This document shows positions 43,461 through 52,616 of a stretch of DNA of 64,000 nt, in pieces. The notes beneath the pieces are model-generated. The model was not told the origin of the DNA, did no database searches, and saw only the letters and a list, made by a program, of their open reading frames with translations. Location of the stretch: the NCBI RefSeq assembly GCF_013041615.1, contig NZ_JABEPQ010000003.1, positions 124,001 to 188,000 on the forward strand. The letters run 5' to 3'. Position 1 is the stretch's first letter; the number at the start of each line of letters is the position of its first letter. The position numbers and the translations under genes are program-made. This DNA is from Knoellia koreensis (GTDB lineage: Bacteria > Actinomycetota > Actinomycetes > Actinomycetales > Dermatophilaceae).

Positions 43461-44782
43461 CAGGATGCTCCTGCGCTCTGGTCGGAAGTGATGGATGCGT
43501 CGGCCTGCGGTGGGCTGACCAGGTAGGAGTGGTGGAAGCCGAGCCGCGGGTCGCCGAACGAGCCGAGGCGGGAGTCGAACTCCTGCAGCTCCGGCATGAC
43601 GATGCGGTCGCGGACCTCCAGCGACGGGTAGTCGTAGACGGTGATGTGGTTCTGGCCGCGGTTGGCCGTGAACAGCAGGCTCTGGTCGGCGGACAACTGA
43701 CACGCGTAGATGCCGTCGACCAGCGCGCCACGGCTCACCCGCAACGACTCGGCATACAGGTGGGCGTTGCCGAAGACGTTGCCACGCATGAAGGACTCGG
43801 TCAGCGTGTTGGCCGACTGCCGCGTCAGGGCCAGGCTCTCCAGCGCGCCGGGGTGCTCGTCGATGAGCCGGTGCTGCGTGAGGGTGAGCAGGTCGACGAG
43901 GACCACGGTGTGGCTGCCGCCGGTGCAGAAGATCAGCTCCGAGTCGGAGATCGTCACGTCGGAGTTGACGTGGGCCGGTACGTCACGGTCACCCACCCAG
44001 TGCCGCACCACGCGCCCGTCCTCCGCGTCGATCTCGAACGCGTACTGGCGCAACCACGCCATGCCCCAGTGCTCGTAGTCCGTGCGGTCGGCCGGGTGCA
44101 CACGGAACGAGATCGCATAGAAGACATCGAGGACCGGGTGGCACACGACGTGCCAGCAGGTCGTCGGCAGCGCCACCCGGCGCACCTCACCGGTGACCGT
44201 GTCGAGGATGCCGACCTCCTTGGCCTCCCCACGCGTCGGGTGGTCCATGCCGCCGTAGACGATGTAGCGACCCGACGCGGTGCGCTTCATGGCATGGGGG
44301 ATCTTCAGCGCGTGGGGCGCGACCTGCTCGGCCTTGGTCAGCCGGTTGAGGTCGAACTTCCAGAGGTGCTCACCGATCGAGGTGACGAACTGGGTGTCGT
44401 CGAGCCAGACCAGGTGGGTGCTCCCCTTGACCGTCGTGTCGGGCACCTCGAACCGCAGCGTCGACACCCGGTCGGCCTCCTCGAGGGTGGCCAGGTCGTA
44501 GAAGAGCAGGTGCTGGCCGGTGTTGCCGAGGAAGCCGATCCGGCGACTGGGGTCGACGTTCGGCGCGTGCCCGCCGGAAGCGCCCGGGTAGTAGGTGACC
44601 TTGTAGGCGTGGTCACCGGTGGCGGGGTCGTACCGGAACAGGCACACGCCCGCCCGCCCCTCGAGCCCGTTGAGTCCGTTGCCGTCGAGGGCGATGTGGA
44701 AGGCGTATGGGTAGGTGCGCACGACAGCCCCCAGGCCCAGTTCCTGCTGGTGCACGCGCGGTCCCGGCAGGACCGTGGCCAC
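43460..44782 (-). CDS. Beta-propeller protein, first gene of the six-gene operon
   Basis: A 440-residue protein with repeated WD/NHL-like blades, for example GFLGNTGQHLLFYDLATLEE, THLVWLDDTQFVTSIGEHLW, YIVYGGMDHPTRGEAKEV, LIFCTGGSHTVVLVDL and LLFTANRGQNHITVYDYPS. The last blade resembles lactonase or YncE-type propellers, and several His residues are conserved-looking (DGN, HVVCHPV, FHHSYLV). No signal peptide, so cytoplasmic. Start is GTG 44782. The upstream leader of about 100 bp contains GAATTCGGATAATTCC, a near-palindrome. It may be a lactonase, dioxygenase-like or scaffold propeller. Confidence 0.65.
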   Translation of the reverse strand: MATVLPGPRVHQQELGLGAVVRTYPYAFHIALDGNGLNGLEGRAGVCLFRYDPATGDHAYKVTYYPGASGGHAPNVDPSRRIGFLGNTGQHLLFYDLATLEEADRVSTLRFEVPDTTVKGSTHLVWLDDTQFVTSIGEHLWKFDLNRLTKAEQVAPHALKIPHAMKRTASGRYIVYGGMDHPTRGEAKEVGILDTVTGEVRRVALPTTCWHVVCHPVLDVFYAISFRVHPADRTDYEHWGMAWLRQYAFEIDAEDGRVVRHWVGDRDVPAHVNSDVTISDSELIFCTGGSHTVVLVDLLTLTQHRLIDEHPGALESLALTRQSANTLTESFMRGNVFGNAHLYAESLRVSRGALVDGIYACQLSADQSLLFTANRGQNHITVYDYPSLEVRDRIVMPELQEFDSRLGSFGDPRLGFHHSYLVSPPQADASITSDQSAGAS

Positions 44783-44911
44783 TCACGCTACCCGTCGCAC
44801 CGGGTGGCGGACAGGCCCAAAAGGTGCCGATTGGTCGCCACCGCGCGCGATCTGCGATTGCTTTGAGTGGTATGCCGGAATTATCCGAATTCGTTTGCGC
44901 CTTAAGGGATC

Positions 44912-45331
44912 TCAGGTGTCGGGCCAGATCATGGCCCACCGCGACGCGAGCGCCTTGCGGGTGCGCGGGGTGAGGGCGAGCGCGACGATCTCCTCGATCG
45001 TCCACCACAGCGCCGGCGAGTCCTCACGACGCTTCATCGGCTCGGCACCGCACTCGAAGACCAGGTGCACGACGTGGGCCGAGTCCTGGACGACACTGTC
45101 GAGGTCGATCACCTCGACGCGGGTCGCAGGCACCGCCCCGGCGGCCACGACGAGCCGCCGCGCGCACACGGCCGGGTCCTCACCCGGCTCGGCGACGGCA
45201 TGCGGCATACCCCACTGCTGTGGGCTCACCTGGCGCACGTGGTCGAGCAGCACGCGGCGTTCGGGGTCCACGGCCAGCACGTGGACCGCGATGCGCGTCG
45301 TCAGCGGCATCGCAGTGACCAGTCCCGGCAT
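44912..45331 (-). CDS. Nudix-fold protein with degenerate box
   Basis: A 139-residue protein shaped like a small Nudix enzyme: RIAVHVLAVDPERRVLLDHVRQ and WGMPHAVAEPGEDPAVCARRL. The catalytic REUXEEXGU helix reads RRLVVAAGAVP, lacking all three glutamates, so pyrophosphohydrolase activity is not expected. The C-terminal FECGAEPMKRREDSPALWWTIEEI keeps the fold. ATG 45331 has GGGAG 6 bases upstream; ATG 45310 is an alternative. It may be a ligand-binding or regulatory member. Confidence 0.6.
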   Translation of the reverse strand: MPGLVTAMPLTTRIAVHVLAVDPERRVLLDHVRQVSPQQWGMPHAVAEPGEDPAVCARRLVVAAGAVPATRVEVIDLDSVVQDSAHVVHLVFECGAEPMKRREDSPALWWTIEEIVALALTPRTRKALASRWAMIWPDT

Positions 45332-45378
45332 CTCGGCTCCCTGCACGTCGGCACGATCGGCCCTGTGGCTCGTGAAAA

Positions 45379-45399
45379 GTGGACCCTTCAATGGTCCAC
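45379..45399. promoter_or_regulatory. Inverted repeat GTGGACC-N7-GGTCCAC
   Basis: A perfect 7-bp inverted repeat with a 7-base spacer in the gap between the degenerate Nudix and DUF1801 genes. It could be an operator for the Nudix gene or a weak hairpin. No T-run follows. Confidence 0.35.
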
Positions 45400-45461
45400 C
45401 GGGGGCCGATTCTGACGGAGGAAGCCGGAAATGTCCTCCCGCACAAGGCTGAGAAGACCGG

Positions 45462-45863
45462 TCAGGCGCGAGCGGCCTTGAGCTTGCGCCAGCCGCCGGC
45501 GCGGTTGTCGGCGACGAGCTGGCGCAGGAAGGCCAGGAGCGGTTCCCGACGGATCGGGTCACCCTCGTGGAAGCCGATGGTGCGGGCCGTCTGGTTGTCG
45601 TGACCTGCGGTGATGAGGCCATCGGGGTCGGGGACGATGCCGCCGTCGTAGACGAACAGGTTGAGGTGGTCCTTGGCGGACAGGAAGGCGCAGACGTTGC
45701 CGTCGAGTACGAAGTACGGCTGCACGGTGCGCTTGATCGTCTCCTGCATCTGCGGATCCACCGCATGGATGAGATCTCGCAGCTCCCGGCACAGGTCGGC
45801 CTGCCAAGCCGGGAGCGCGTCGATGTAGGCGTCGACGCGGGGGTCGCGGTCGTAGTCACTCAT
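45462..45863 (-). CDS. DUF1801 (YdhG-like) protein
   Basis: A 133-residue cytoplasmic protein. The family pattern runs RVDAYIDALPAWQADLCRELRDLIHAVDP, ETIKRTVQPYFVLDGNVCAFLSAKDHLNLFVYDGG, and the final ALLAFLRQLVADN-like helix. DUF1801 folds resemble frataxin-like iron-binding proteins and the family is widespread, often alone. It starts 31 bp downstream of the acyl-CoA synthetase stop on the same strand. Function unknown. Confidence 0.88.
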   Translation of the reverse strand: MSDYDRDPRVDAYIDALPAWQADLCRELRDLIHAVDPQMQETIKRTVQPYFVLDGNVCAFLSAKDHLNLFVYDGGIVPDPDGLITAGHDNQTARTIGFHEGDPIRREPLLAFLRQLVADNRAGGWRKLKAARA

Positions 45864-45893
45864 GCAGGGGCAGACCTGTGCGGCGCGCCGGAC

Positions 45894-47624
45894 TCATCGC
45901 TGGGAGCGCAGCTCGGGGAACTGGTCGTCGCGGAACTCCTCGGAGATCGACTGCCCCTCGTCGAAGGCCCGCTGCTCCCGGTCGCGCAGCTCGACCCGGC
46001 GGATCTTGCCTGAAATGGTCTTGGGCAGTTCGTAGAACTCGATCCGCCGCACCCGCAGGTAGGGCGCGAGGTGCTCGCGCGCGTACCCCAGGATGGACTT
46101 GGCGGTTTCGGCGTCCGGCTCATGACCGGCCGCGAGCGCGACGTAGGCCTTGGGCACTGCCAGCCGGGTCGGGTCGGGGGCGGGCACGACCGCGGCCTCG
46201 GCCACCGCCGGGTGCTCGATGAGCACCGACTCGAGCTCGAACGGCGACACCTTGTAGTCGCTGGCCTTGAACACGTCGTCGGTGCGCCCGATGTAGGTGA
46301 TGTAGCCGTCCTCGTCACGCTGGGCGACGTCGCCGGTGTGGTAGTAACCACCCGCCATGGCCTCGGCCTGGCGTTCGTCGTCGCCGAGGTAGCCGGTCAT
46401 GAGGTTGACCGGGTGCTGGCTGAGGTCGAGCACGATCTCACCCTCGTCGGCCGGCTCGTTCGTCAGCGGGTCGACGAGTGCCACCGGCACGCCGGGCATC
46501 GGCCGCCCCATCGACCCGGGCTTGAGCTGCTCACCGGCGATGTTGCCGATCTGCAGCGTCGTCTCGGTCTGGCCGTAGCCGTCGCGGATCGTCAGGCCCC
46601 ACGCCTTCTCGACCTGGCTGATGACCTCGGGGTTGAGCGGCTCACCGGCGGCGAGCAGCTCCCGGAGCGCGCCTTTCCCTTCTGTCCCACCGAGATCCGC
46701 CTGGATGAGCATGCGCCACACGGTTGGTGGCGCGCAGAACGTCGTGACCTTCGCGCGCCGGATCTGCTCGAGCAGCGCGACCGCGTCGAAGCGCGTGTAG
46801 TTGTAGACGAAGATCGTCGCCTCGGCGATCCACGGTGCGAAGAAGCACGACCACGCGTGCTTGGCCCACCCGGGCGAGCTGATCGCGAGGTGCACGTCGC
46901 CCGGTCGCACCCCGATCCAGTACATCGTCGACAGGTGCCCGACGGGGTAGGACACCTGCGTGTGCTCGACGAGCTTGGGCTTGCTGGTCGTGCCCGACGT
47001 GAAGTAGAGCAGCAATGGATCCGCTGCGGCAGTAGTCGTTTCGAAGGGGTGACCTTCCACGGCATACGCATCGGCGTAGCTGTGCCAACCCTCGGCCGAG
47101 CCGACGACGACCCGCACGTAGTCGCCGGGCACCTCGTCGAACTTCGCTGCGTCGCTCTCGCCGACCACCACCGCTCGGGCACCACCGCGGTCGACGCGGT
47201 CGCGCAGGTCTGCCGGCCCGAGCGCCGCCGTCGTCGGCATCACGATGGCCCCCAGCTTGAAGACGGCGAGCATGGTCTCCCACAGCTCGACCTGGTTGCC
47301 GAGCATGAGCAGCACCCGGTCGCCCTTGCCGACGCCCAGCGACTCGAGCCACGTGGCGACCTGGTCGGAGCGCTGCACCAGCTCGTCGAACGTCAGCTTC
47401 TGCTCGGAGCCGTCCTCCTCGACGATCCACAGCCCGGTCGCGTCGTTGCCGCGCGCGAACGCGTCGAACCAGTCGATCGCCCAGTTGAACCGCTCCCCCA
47501 CGTCGGGCCAACGGAACTCGCGCACCGCGTCGTCGTGTCTGCCCGCGAGGGAAACGAGGGTGTCACGTGCTTCCCGGTATGCCGTGGTGCTGGGTGAGGG
47601 TGCGCTGGTCGCCGAGGATGCCAT
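45894..47624 (-). CDS. Acyl-CoA synthetase (AMP-forming, medium-chain/acetyl-CoA synthetase-like)
   Basis: A 576-residue acyl-adenylate enzyme. Phosphate loop LLYFTSGTTSKPKLVEHT near residue 220, DGYGQTETT near 350, GYYHTGDVAQRDEDGYITYIGRTDDVFKASDYKVSPFELE as the hinge and A8 region, and catalytic lysine in PKTISGKIRR near the end. The set TTSKPKL and SSPGWAKHAW places it with the ACSM (medium-chain) group. It starts 12 bp downstream of the PPi-phosphofructokinase gene and probably shares its transcript. Confidence 0.9.
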   Translation of the reverse strand: MASSATSAPSPSTTAYREARDTLVSLAGRHDDAVREFRWPDVGERFNWAIDWFDAFARGNDATGLWIVEEDGSEQKLTFDELVQRSDQVATWLESLGVGKGDRVLLMLGNQVELWETMLAVFKLGAIVMPTTAALGPADLRDRVDRGGARAVVVGESDAAKFDEVPGDYVRVVVGSAEGWHSYADAYAVEGHPFETTTAAADPLLLYFTSGTTSKPKLVEHTQVSYPVGHLSTMYWIGVRPGDVHLAISSPGWAKHAWSCFFAPWIAEATIFVYNYTRFDAVALLEQIRRAKVTTFCAPPTVWRMLIQADLGGTEGKGALRELLAAGEPLNPEVISQVEKAWGLTIRDGYGQTETTLQIGNIAGEQLKPGSMGRPMPGVPVALVDPLTNEPADEGEIVLDLSQHPVNLMTGYLGDDERQAEAMAGGYYHTGDVAQRDEDGYITYIGRTDDVFKASDYKVSPFELESVLIEHPAVAEAAVVPAPDPTRLAVPKAYVALAAGHEPDAETAKSILGYAREHLAPYLRVRRIEFYELPKTISGKIRRVELRDREQRAFDEGQSISEEFRDDQFPELRSQR

Positions 47625-47636
47625 GCACCGACCCTG

Positions 47637-48836
47637 CTACGACTGACCGATCTCGGCAAGGAGTTCGGTGAACCAGCCCACGGTCGGGTCGAAGGCCTTG
47701 CCGCCCTTGATCCGGTCGAACTCGATCGCGCGCAGCTCGTCGCCACGCTCCTCGTCCTGGCCCACGACGCCGGCGTCGCCGCGCAGGGCCGCGTCGACGG
47801 CATACGTCGTGCACTCCTTGATCAGCGCGAGGTCGGCGGCGTTCGCCGCGGCCGACCGCGAGAAGTAGCCGCTCTTCTGCACCAGCACCTTGTCCGCGCC
47901 CAGCTGCTCGGCGAACTGCTTGGCGAACCACTGGCCCGGGTTGACCTTGTCGAGCTGCACGTGGCCGAACGGGTCGCGCGGCACGTCCTGCCCGTCGGCC
48001 TCCATCGCCGCGACGATCTCGGCGACGCCGGCGCCCTCGGAGATGAACAGGTTGACGCCGTCGTGTTCGTCCATGATGGCGCGCAACCGCCCGGCCTCGG
48101 CGGCGATGTCGAACGGGCGCTCCGGCACGAAGACCCCGTGGACGTCCCACGTGATCGGCGAGTTCTCAAGCCAGTCAGCGAAATCGGCGCCCTTGACCCA
48201 GTCGTGGTGGGCACGCGCCGTGGCCGCCGTGAGCCAGCCACAGTTGCGGCCCATGACCTCGTGGACGATGAGCATGCGCGGGTTGGCCGAGTGCTCGGCG
48301 ATGACGTTGCGCGCGAAGATCGCACCCTGCTCGGCGGCCGTCCACGCCCCCAGCGACTGGCGGATCGGGATGACGTCGTTGTCGATGGTCTTGGGCAGGC
48401 CGACCACCGTGAGCTCGTAGTCGTTGCGACCCAGGTATGCCGCGAGGTCGGCCGCGGTGCCGTTGGTGTCGTCGCCGCCGATGGTGTGCAGCACGTCGAC
48501 GCCGTCCTTCGTCAGCTGCTCGGCGGCCACCTGCAACGGGTCCTGGCCGGCCTGCACGAGCCCACGCTGCACGAGGTCGTCGACGTTGGTTAGCTTGACC
48601 CGGCTGTTGCCGATGGGACTGCCTCCGAACGCGTGCAGCTTGTGCGCGTTCGCACGCACCGCATCGGTGACCTCCACCGAGTCGCCGGTGAGCAACCCGG
48701 CATACCCATTGCGGTAGGCGAGGATCCGCACGTCGGGTGCGACCTCGGTGTAGCGCTCGATCAGCCCGCCGACGGCGGACGACAGGCAGGGGGCGAGCCC
48801 ACCAGCGGTGAGCAGGGCAACGGTCTGGACAGCCAC
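47637..48836 (-). CDS. pfp: Pyrophosphate-dependent phosphofructokinase
   Basis: Reversible phosphorylation of fructose 6-phosphate with PPi. The diagnostic residues are PPi-type: GGDDTNG (residues 120-126) in place of the ATP-type GGDGS, and LPKTIDND in place of PGTIDND. The rest of the active site, MGRNCGWLTAATA and FISEGAGV, is conserved. GTG 48836 lies 7 bases after a CAGAGT -10-like box and I prefer it to GTG 48845, which would fall inside it. The product is 399 residues. Confidence 0.92.
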   Translation of the reverse strand: MAVQTVALLTAGGLAPCLSSAVGGLIERYTEVAPDVRILAYRNGYAGLLTGDSVEVTDAVRANAHKLHAFGGSPIGNSRVKLTNVDDLVQRGLVQAGQDPLQVAAEQLTKDGVDVLHTIGGDDTNGTAADLAAYLGRNDYELTVVGLPKTIDNDVIPIRQSLGAWTAAEQGAIFARNVIAEHSANPRMLIVHEVMGRNCGWLTAATARAHHDWVKGADFADWLENSPITWDVHGVFVPERPFDIAAEAGRLRAIMDEHDGVNLFISEGAGVAEIVAAMEADGQDVPRDPFGHVQLDKVNPGQWFAKQFAEQLGADKVLVQKSGYFSRSAAANAADLALIKECTTYAVDAALRGDAGVVGQDEERGDELRAIEFDRIKGGKAFDPTVGWFTELLAEIGQS

Positions 48837-48891
48837 GGGTTCCACTCTGCCGCACCCAGGCCGCGGCCCGCTGCCCCAGTCCCAGATGTCG

Positions 48892-49749
48892 TCAGCTGGA
48901 GCAGGGGCGCGCCACGGTCGGCGTGACCGGCTTGGGCCGCGGCGGCAGCGGTGGCACGTCGGCTTCCGGCACGAGCTCGGTGAACTTGTTGCCGATCACG
49001 AGGTCGACGGAGGCGTCGGCACGGGCGTCCTTGACCAGCTCGGCGTCGGGCACGTGACCCTTGAGCAGTGCGGCGTTCAGGTCACCCCGCTCGCCGTAGC
49101 GGATGACCGCCGTGCCCAGCTGCATGGTGCGCAGCGGGTCGTTGGCGACGTCCTTGACCTTGAAGCCGCGCGCCTTGACCTGGTCGGCGACCGTCTTGGC
49201 GAAACCGGTCTTCCACGTCGTGTTGTAGACGTTGACCGTCACCTCGGACGGGATCGGCGCCAGCCGCGGCGGCACCGGGACCATCTCCTTGTAGCCGAGC
49301 CCGACGACGACGTCGACCGAGGTCCCGTCGCGACCGTCCTCGAAGAGCTTGGCTCCGGGGATCTGGCTCTGTGCGAGCAGCGCCTGGTCGAGCCCCTTGG
49401 GGCCGTAGTGGACGACGGCCGGCTGGGTGACGTACCAGGACTTGGGCGCGTTGCTGATGCCGACGATCTTGAAGCCGCGCTTGCCGAGCCCGGCGGCGAC
49501 CTCGGACGCCACGCCCTGCTTGCCGGTGGCGTTCATGACGTTGACGGTGAAGGAGCTGCGCGCCGGGGCCGGCACGACGTCGGGCGTGCATGCGGGCTTG
49601 GGCGGGGGCGGGGTGAGCAGGCCGCTGGAGTATGCCGCGGTGATGCTCGCGGTGCCCAGGAGGACTCCCGGGATGGTCACGAAGAGGAGGATCTGGCGCA
49701 GTCGCTTCTTGCGCCAGATCTGGATCGGTGTGAGGTTCTCGTCCTTCAT
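48892..49749 (-). CDS. Membrane-anchored protein with two LytR C-terminal (LytR_C) domains
   Basis: A 285-residue protein. A short charged cytoplasmic start, one membrane helix (residues 18-42), a Pro-rich linker, then two LytR_C repeats outside the cell: FTVNVMNATGKQGVASEVAAGLGKRGFKI to VDVVVGLGY, and VTVNVYNTTWKTGFAKTVADQVKARGFKV to VDLVIGNKF. There is no LCP transferase domain, so it probably modulates envelope assembly rather than catalysing transfer. GGGGG precedes ATG 49749; in-frame ATGs at 49761 and 49803 also exist. Upstream lies a triple GTCACA repeat. Confidence 0.85.
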   Translation of the reverse strand: MKDENLTPIQIWRKKRLRQILLFVTIPGVLLGTASITAAYSSGLLTPPPPKPACTPDVVPAPARSSFTVNVMNATGKQGVASEVAAGLGKRGFKIVGISNAPKSWYVTQPAVVHYGPKGLDQALLAQSQIPGAKLFEDGRDGTSVDVVVGLGYKEMVPVPPRLAPIPSEVTVNVYNTTWKTGFAKTVADQVKARGFKVKDVANDPLRTMQLGTAVIRYGERGDLNAALLKGHVPDAELVKDARADASVDLVIGNKFTELVPEADVPPLPPRPKPVTPTVARPCSS

Positions 49750-49780
49750 GTCGGCCCCCATTGAGCTTCGCGTCCTTCGA

Positions 49781-49809
49781 GTCACAATCGTCACATCAGT
49801 CACAGCAGT
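49781..49809 (-). promoter_or_regulatory. MtrA-like tandem box: GTCACA repeated every 9 bp
   Basis: GTCACA occurs at 49781, 49790 and 49799, each followed by three free bases (ATC, TCA, GCA), then GTAAC at 49808, a degenerate fourth unit. Direct GTCACA(N3) repeats are the described recognition pattern of MtrA, the response regulator of cell-wall genes in actinobacteria. The site lies 32 bp upstream of the LytR_C gene's start. Confidence 0.6.
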
Positions 49810-49889
49810 AACGCCGGCGTGGCGCGCCGCAATTCCGGTTCGTCACCGAGTCGTGACGCTTCCGTGCCCCCGCACCCCGCACCCCGTAC

Positions 49890-50978
49890 TCAGGCCGTGA
49901 CGAGCTCACGGGCCACGAGCTCGGCGACCTGCACCATGTTGAGGGCGCCGCCCTTGCGCAGGTTGTCACCGCAGATGAAGAAGTCGAGGGTGTTGGGGAA
50001 GTCCAGCGCCTGCCGCAGCCGGCCGGCGAACCGCGGGTCCGACCCGACCGCGTCGGTGGGAGTCGGGAACTCCAGGCTCTCGGGGTCGTCGAGCACCACC
50101 ACGGCGGGGGCCTCGATCAGCGCCTGCCGGGCCTTCTCGAGGTCGATCCGCCGGGCGAAGGTGGCGTGAACGGCGACCGAGTGGCTGGTCACCACCGGCA
50201 CGCGCACGCAGGTCGCGGAGACCTTGAGCTCGGGCAACCCGAGCACCTTGCGGGTCTCGCCCCGGATCTTGAGCTCCTCGGTGGTCCAGCCGTCCTCGTC
50301 GGCGCGACCGATCCACGGCACCACGTTGAGCGCCAACGGCGCGGGGAACGGCGAGTCCTCCCCCAGCTCGGACTCGATGAGGCGGCGGACGTCACCGGGC
50401 TGGTGACCCAGCTCGCGGTGCCCGGCCACGACCTCGAGCTCGTCGAAGAGCCGCGCCATCCCGACCCGGCCCGCACCGGAGGCCGCCTGGTAGGACGCGA
50501 CCACCAGCTCGGTCAGCTCCCACCCGGCGTGCAGCACGCCCAGGGCGTCGATCATGGTGAGCACGGTGGCCCCCGGGTTGGCGATGATTCCCTTGGGGCG
50601 GTTGCGGATCTGTGCGGGGTTGACCTCGGGGACGACCAGCGGGATGTCCGGGTCGCTACGCAGCGCCGAGCTGTTGTCGATGACCACGGCACCACGGTCG
50701 GCCGCGATCGGCGCCCACGCGGCTGCCACGTCAGCGGGCAGATCGACCAGGGCGATGTCCACCCCGTCGAAGAACGCGGGGGTGAGCTGCTGCACCTCCA
50801 CCGTGCGGCCGAGGACGGTCAGCACCGTGCCGACGTCCTCTGGTGCGGCACAGGCCCGCACCTCGCCCCAGATGTCCTCGCGCATGGCCAGGACCTGCTG
50901 GGTCACCCGCCCGACCGCGCCCGTCGCACCCACCAGGGCGAGGGTCGGACGCGCGCCGGACGAGGCGAGTGAGGTCAC
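49890..50978 (-). CDS. asd: Aspartate-semialdehyde dehydrogenase-like protein lacking the catalytic cysteine
   Basis: A 362-residue Asd homologue. The NADP loop [16 protein letters not shown], the [20 protein letters not shown] segment and the late [19 protein letters not shown], with the active-site histidine, are all present. The catalytic motif, normally NPNCT, reads NPGAT (residues 134-138), so the nucleophilic cysteine is alanine. Downstream SYQAASGAG is also altered from the usual TYQAVSG. GTG 50978 overlaps the aspartokinase stop by 4 bp, as in a normal ask-asd operon. Either it is a USG-1-like non-enzymatic homologue or it works by an unknown route; a true Asd should exist elsewhere. 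Confidence 0.85.
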   Translation of the reverse strand: MTSLASSGARPTLALVGATGAVGRVTQQVLAMREDIWGEVRACAAPEDVGTVLTVLGRTVEVQQLTPAFFDGVDIALVDLPADVAAAWAPIAADRGAVVIDNSSALRSDPDIPLVVPEVNPAQIRNRPKGIIANPGATVLTMIDALGVLHAGWELTELVVASYQAASGAGRVGMARLFDELEVVAGHRELGHQPGDVRRLIESELGEDSPFPAPLALNVVPWIGRADEDGWTTEELKIRGETRKVLGLPELKVSATCVRVPVVTSHSVAVHATFARRIDLEKARQALIEAPAVVVLDDPESLEFPTPTDAVGSDPRFAGRLRQALDFPNTLDFFICGDNLRKGGALNMVQVAELVARELVTA

Positions 50979-52243
50979 CGCCCGGTGCCTCCGTAGACCA
51001 CGGCCTCTCCCTCGGACGAGTCGAGCCCGAAGGCGGTGTGGACGGCGCGCACGGCATCGTCGAGCACCTCGGAGCGGGTCACGACGGAGATGCGGATCTC
51101 GGAGGTGGAGATCATCTCGATGTTGACGCCGGAGTCGGCGAGCGCCTTGAAGAACGTCGCCGAGACACCGGGGTGCGAGCGCATGCCCGCACCGACGAGC
51201 GACAGCTTGCCGATCTGGTCGTCGTACTGCAGCGAGGCGAACCCGACCGAGCCCTGCACCTTCTTCAACGCGTCAAGTGCGGTGCGGCCGTCGGACTTGG
51301 GCAGCGTGAACGAGATGTCGGTCAGACCCGTCTCCGTCGCGGAGACGTTCTGCACGATCATGTCGATGTTGACCTCGGCGTCGGCCAGGGTCTGGAAGAT
51401 CTCGGCGGCCTTGCCGGTCTGGTCGGGCACGCCGACGACGGTGATCTTGGCTTCGCTGCGGTCGTGGGCGACACCGGCGATGATCGGGGCTTCCACGGTG
51501 TCTCCTTCGGGGTGGTCCGTGACGATGGTGCCCTCCTTCGCTGAGAAGGAGCTGCGGACGTGGATCGGGATGTCGAAGCGGCGGGCGTACTCGACGCTGC
51601 GCAGGTGCAGCACCTTCGAGCCGGAGGCGGCGAGCTCGAGCATCTCCTCGTTGGTGATGGTCGAGATCTTCCGGGCCGTCGGGACCACGCGCGGGTCGGC
51701 GGTGAAGACACCGTCGACGTCTGTGTAGATCTCGCACACGTCGGCCTTCAGGGCGGCTGCGAGTGCAACCGCGGTCGTGTCGGTGCCACCGCGACCGAGC
51801 GTGGTGATCTCCTTGGTGTCCTGGCTGACGCCCTGGAAGCCGGCGACGATCACGATGTGGCCCTTGTCGAGCGCCTCGGTCACGCGACCCGGGGTCACGT
51901 CGATGATGCGCGCCTTGCCGTGGCTCGCGTCGGTGATGACGCCGGCCTGGCTGCCGGTGAACGACCGCACGGAGTAGCCGAGGTCGTGGATCGCCATGGC
52001 CACCAACGCCATCGAGATGCGCTCACCCGCCGTGAGCAGCATGTCCATCTCGCGCGGCGGCGGCTGCGGGCTGACCTCGTTGGCGAGGTCGAGCAGCTCG
52101 TCGGTGCTGTCACCCATGGCCGACACAGCGACACAGACGTCGTTGCCGGCGCGCTTGGCCTCGGCGATCCGGCGAGCCACCCGCTTGATGCTGGCCGCGT
52201 CGGCAAGCGACGAGCCGCCGTACTTCTGGACGACGATCGGCAC
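50975..52243 (-). CDS. lysC: Aspartokinase
   Basis: Phosphorylates aspartate, entry to lysine, threonine and methionine synthesis. The 422-residue protein has the kinase motif [38 protein letters not shown], and two ACT domains ([20 protein letters not shown] and [22 protein letters not shown]) for feedback control. Length and order match the alpha/beta type in which a second start inside the gene gives a shorter beta subunit. GGGAG precedes GTG 52243. It is followed, by overlap, by the cysteine-less Asd. Confidence 0.95.
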   Translation of the reverse strand: MPIVVQKYGGSSLADAASIKRVARRIAEAKRAGNDVCVAVSAMGDSTDELLDLANEVSPQPPPREMDMLLTAGERISMALVAMAIHDLGYSVRSFTGSQAGVITDASHGKARIIDVTPGRVTEALDKGHIVIVAGFQGVSQDTKEITTLGRGGTDTTAVALAAALKADVCEIYTDVDGVFTADPRVVPTARKISTITNEEMLELAASGSKVLHLRSVEYARRFDIPIHVRSSFSAKEGTIVTDHPEGDTVEAPIIAGVAHDRSEAKITVVGVPDQTGKAAEIFQTLADAEVNIDMIVQNVSATETGLTDISFTLPKSDGRTALDALKKVQGSVGFASLQYDDQIGKLSLVGAGMRSHPGVSATFFKALADSGVNIEMISTSEIRISVVTRSEVLDDAVRAVHTAFGLDSSEGEAVVYGGTGR

Positions 52244-52616
52244 GGTGGAACTCCCGGTGGTGGCGCGGTGGGTGCGGCGCGGTCAGTCTAACGGTGGCTC
52301 ACCTGCCGAGACGCACCGGTCGTATGCCGGACGGCGCGCGTGCGCCCCGCCCCTCACCTTCCCCGCGCTGCCGCCGGACTTGCTGCCCGTCAGGTGCGAC
52401 CCTGGCCGATCTTGGGGGCGCGGTGGCACCTCACGAGCAGCAAGCCGAAGGCGTCAGGGGTGGAGCGCGTCGAACTCGGCCTTCGCCCGCCCCTCTCGCC
52501 GAAGGTGCCGCCGCTCCCTCGTACACGGTGCCGAGACCCTCCGACCTCGACCGTGCCGAACCCGTTCGAAACCCCGACCAGGCGACCACCGATGGGTCAG
52601 GAAGAAGGGCTCGCGC
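52244..52616. other. 373-bp gap between lysC and the DUF5063 gene
   Basis: No convincing gene. It holds the lysC promoter and ribosome site on its left, one GTATGCC motif at 52322, a truncated tail copy of the DUF5063 gene at 52458-52482, and 138 bp of sequence between the two copies in which I see nothing. Confidence 0.6.
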
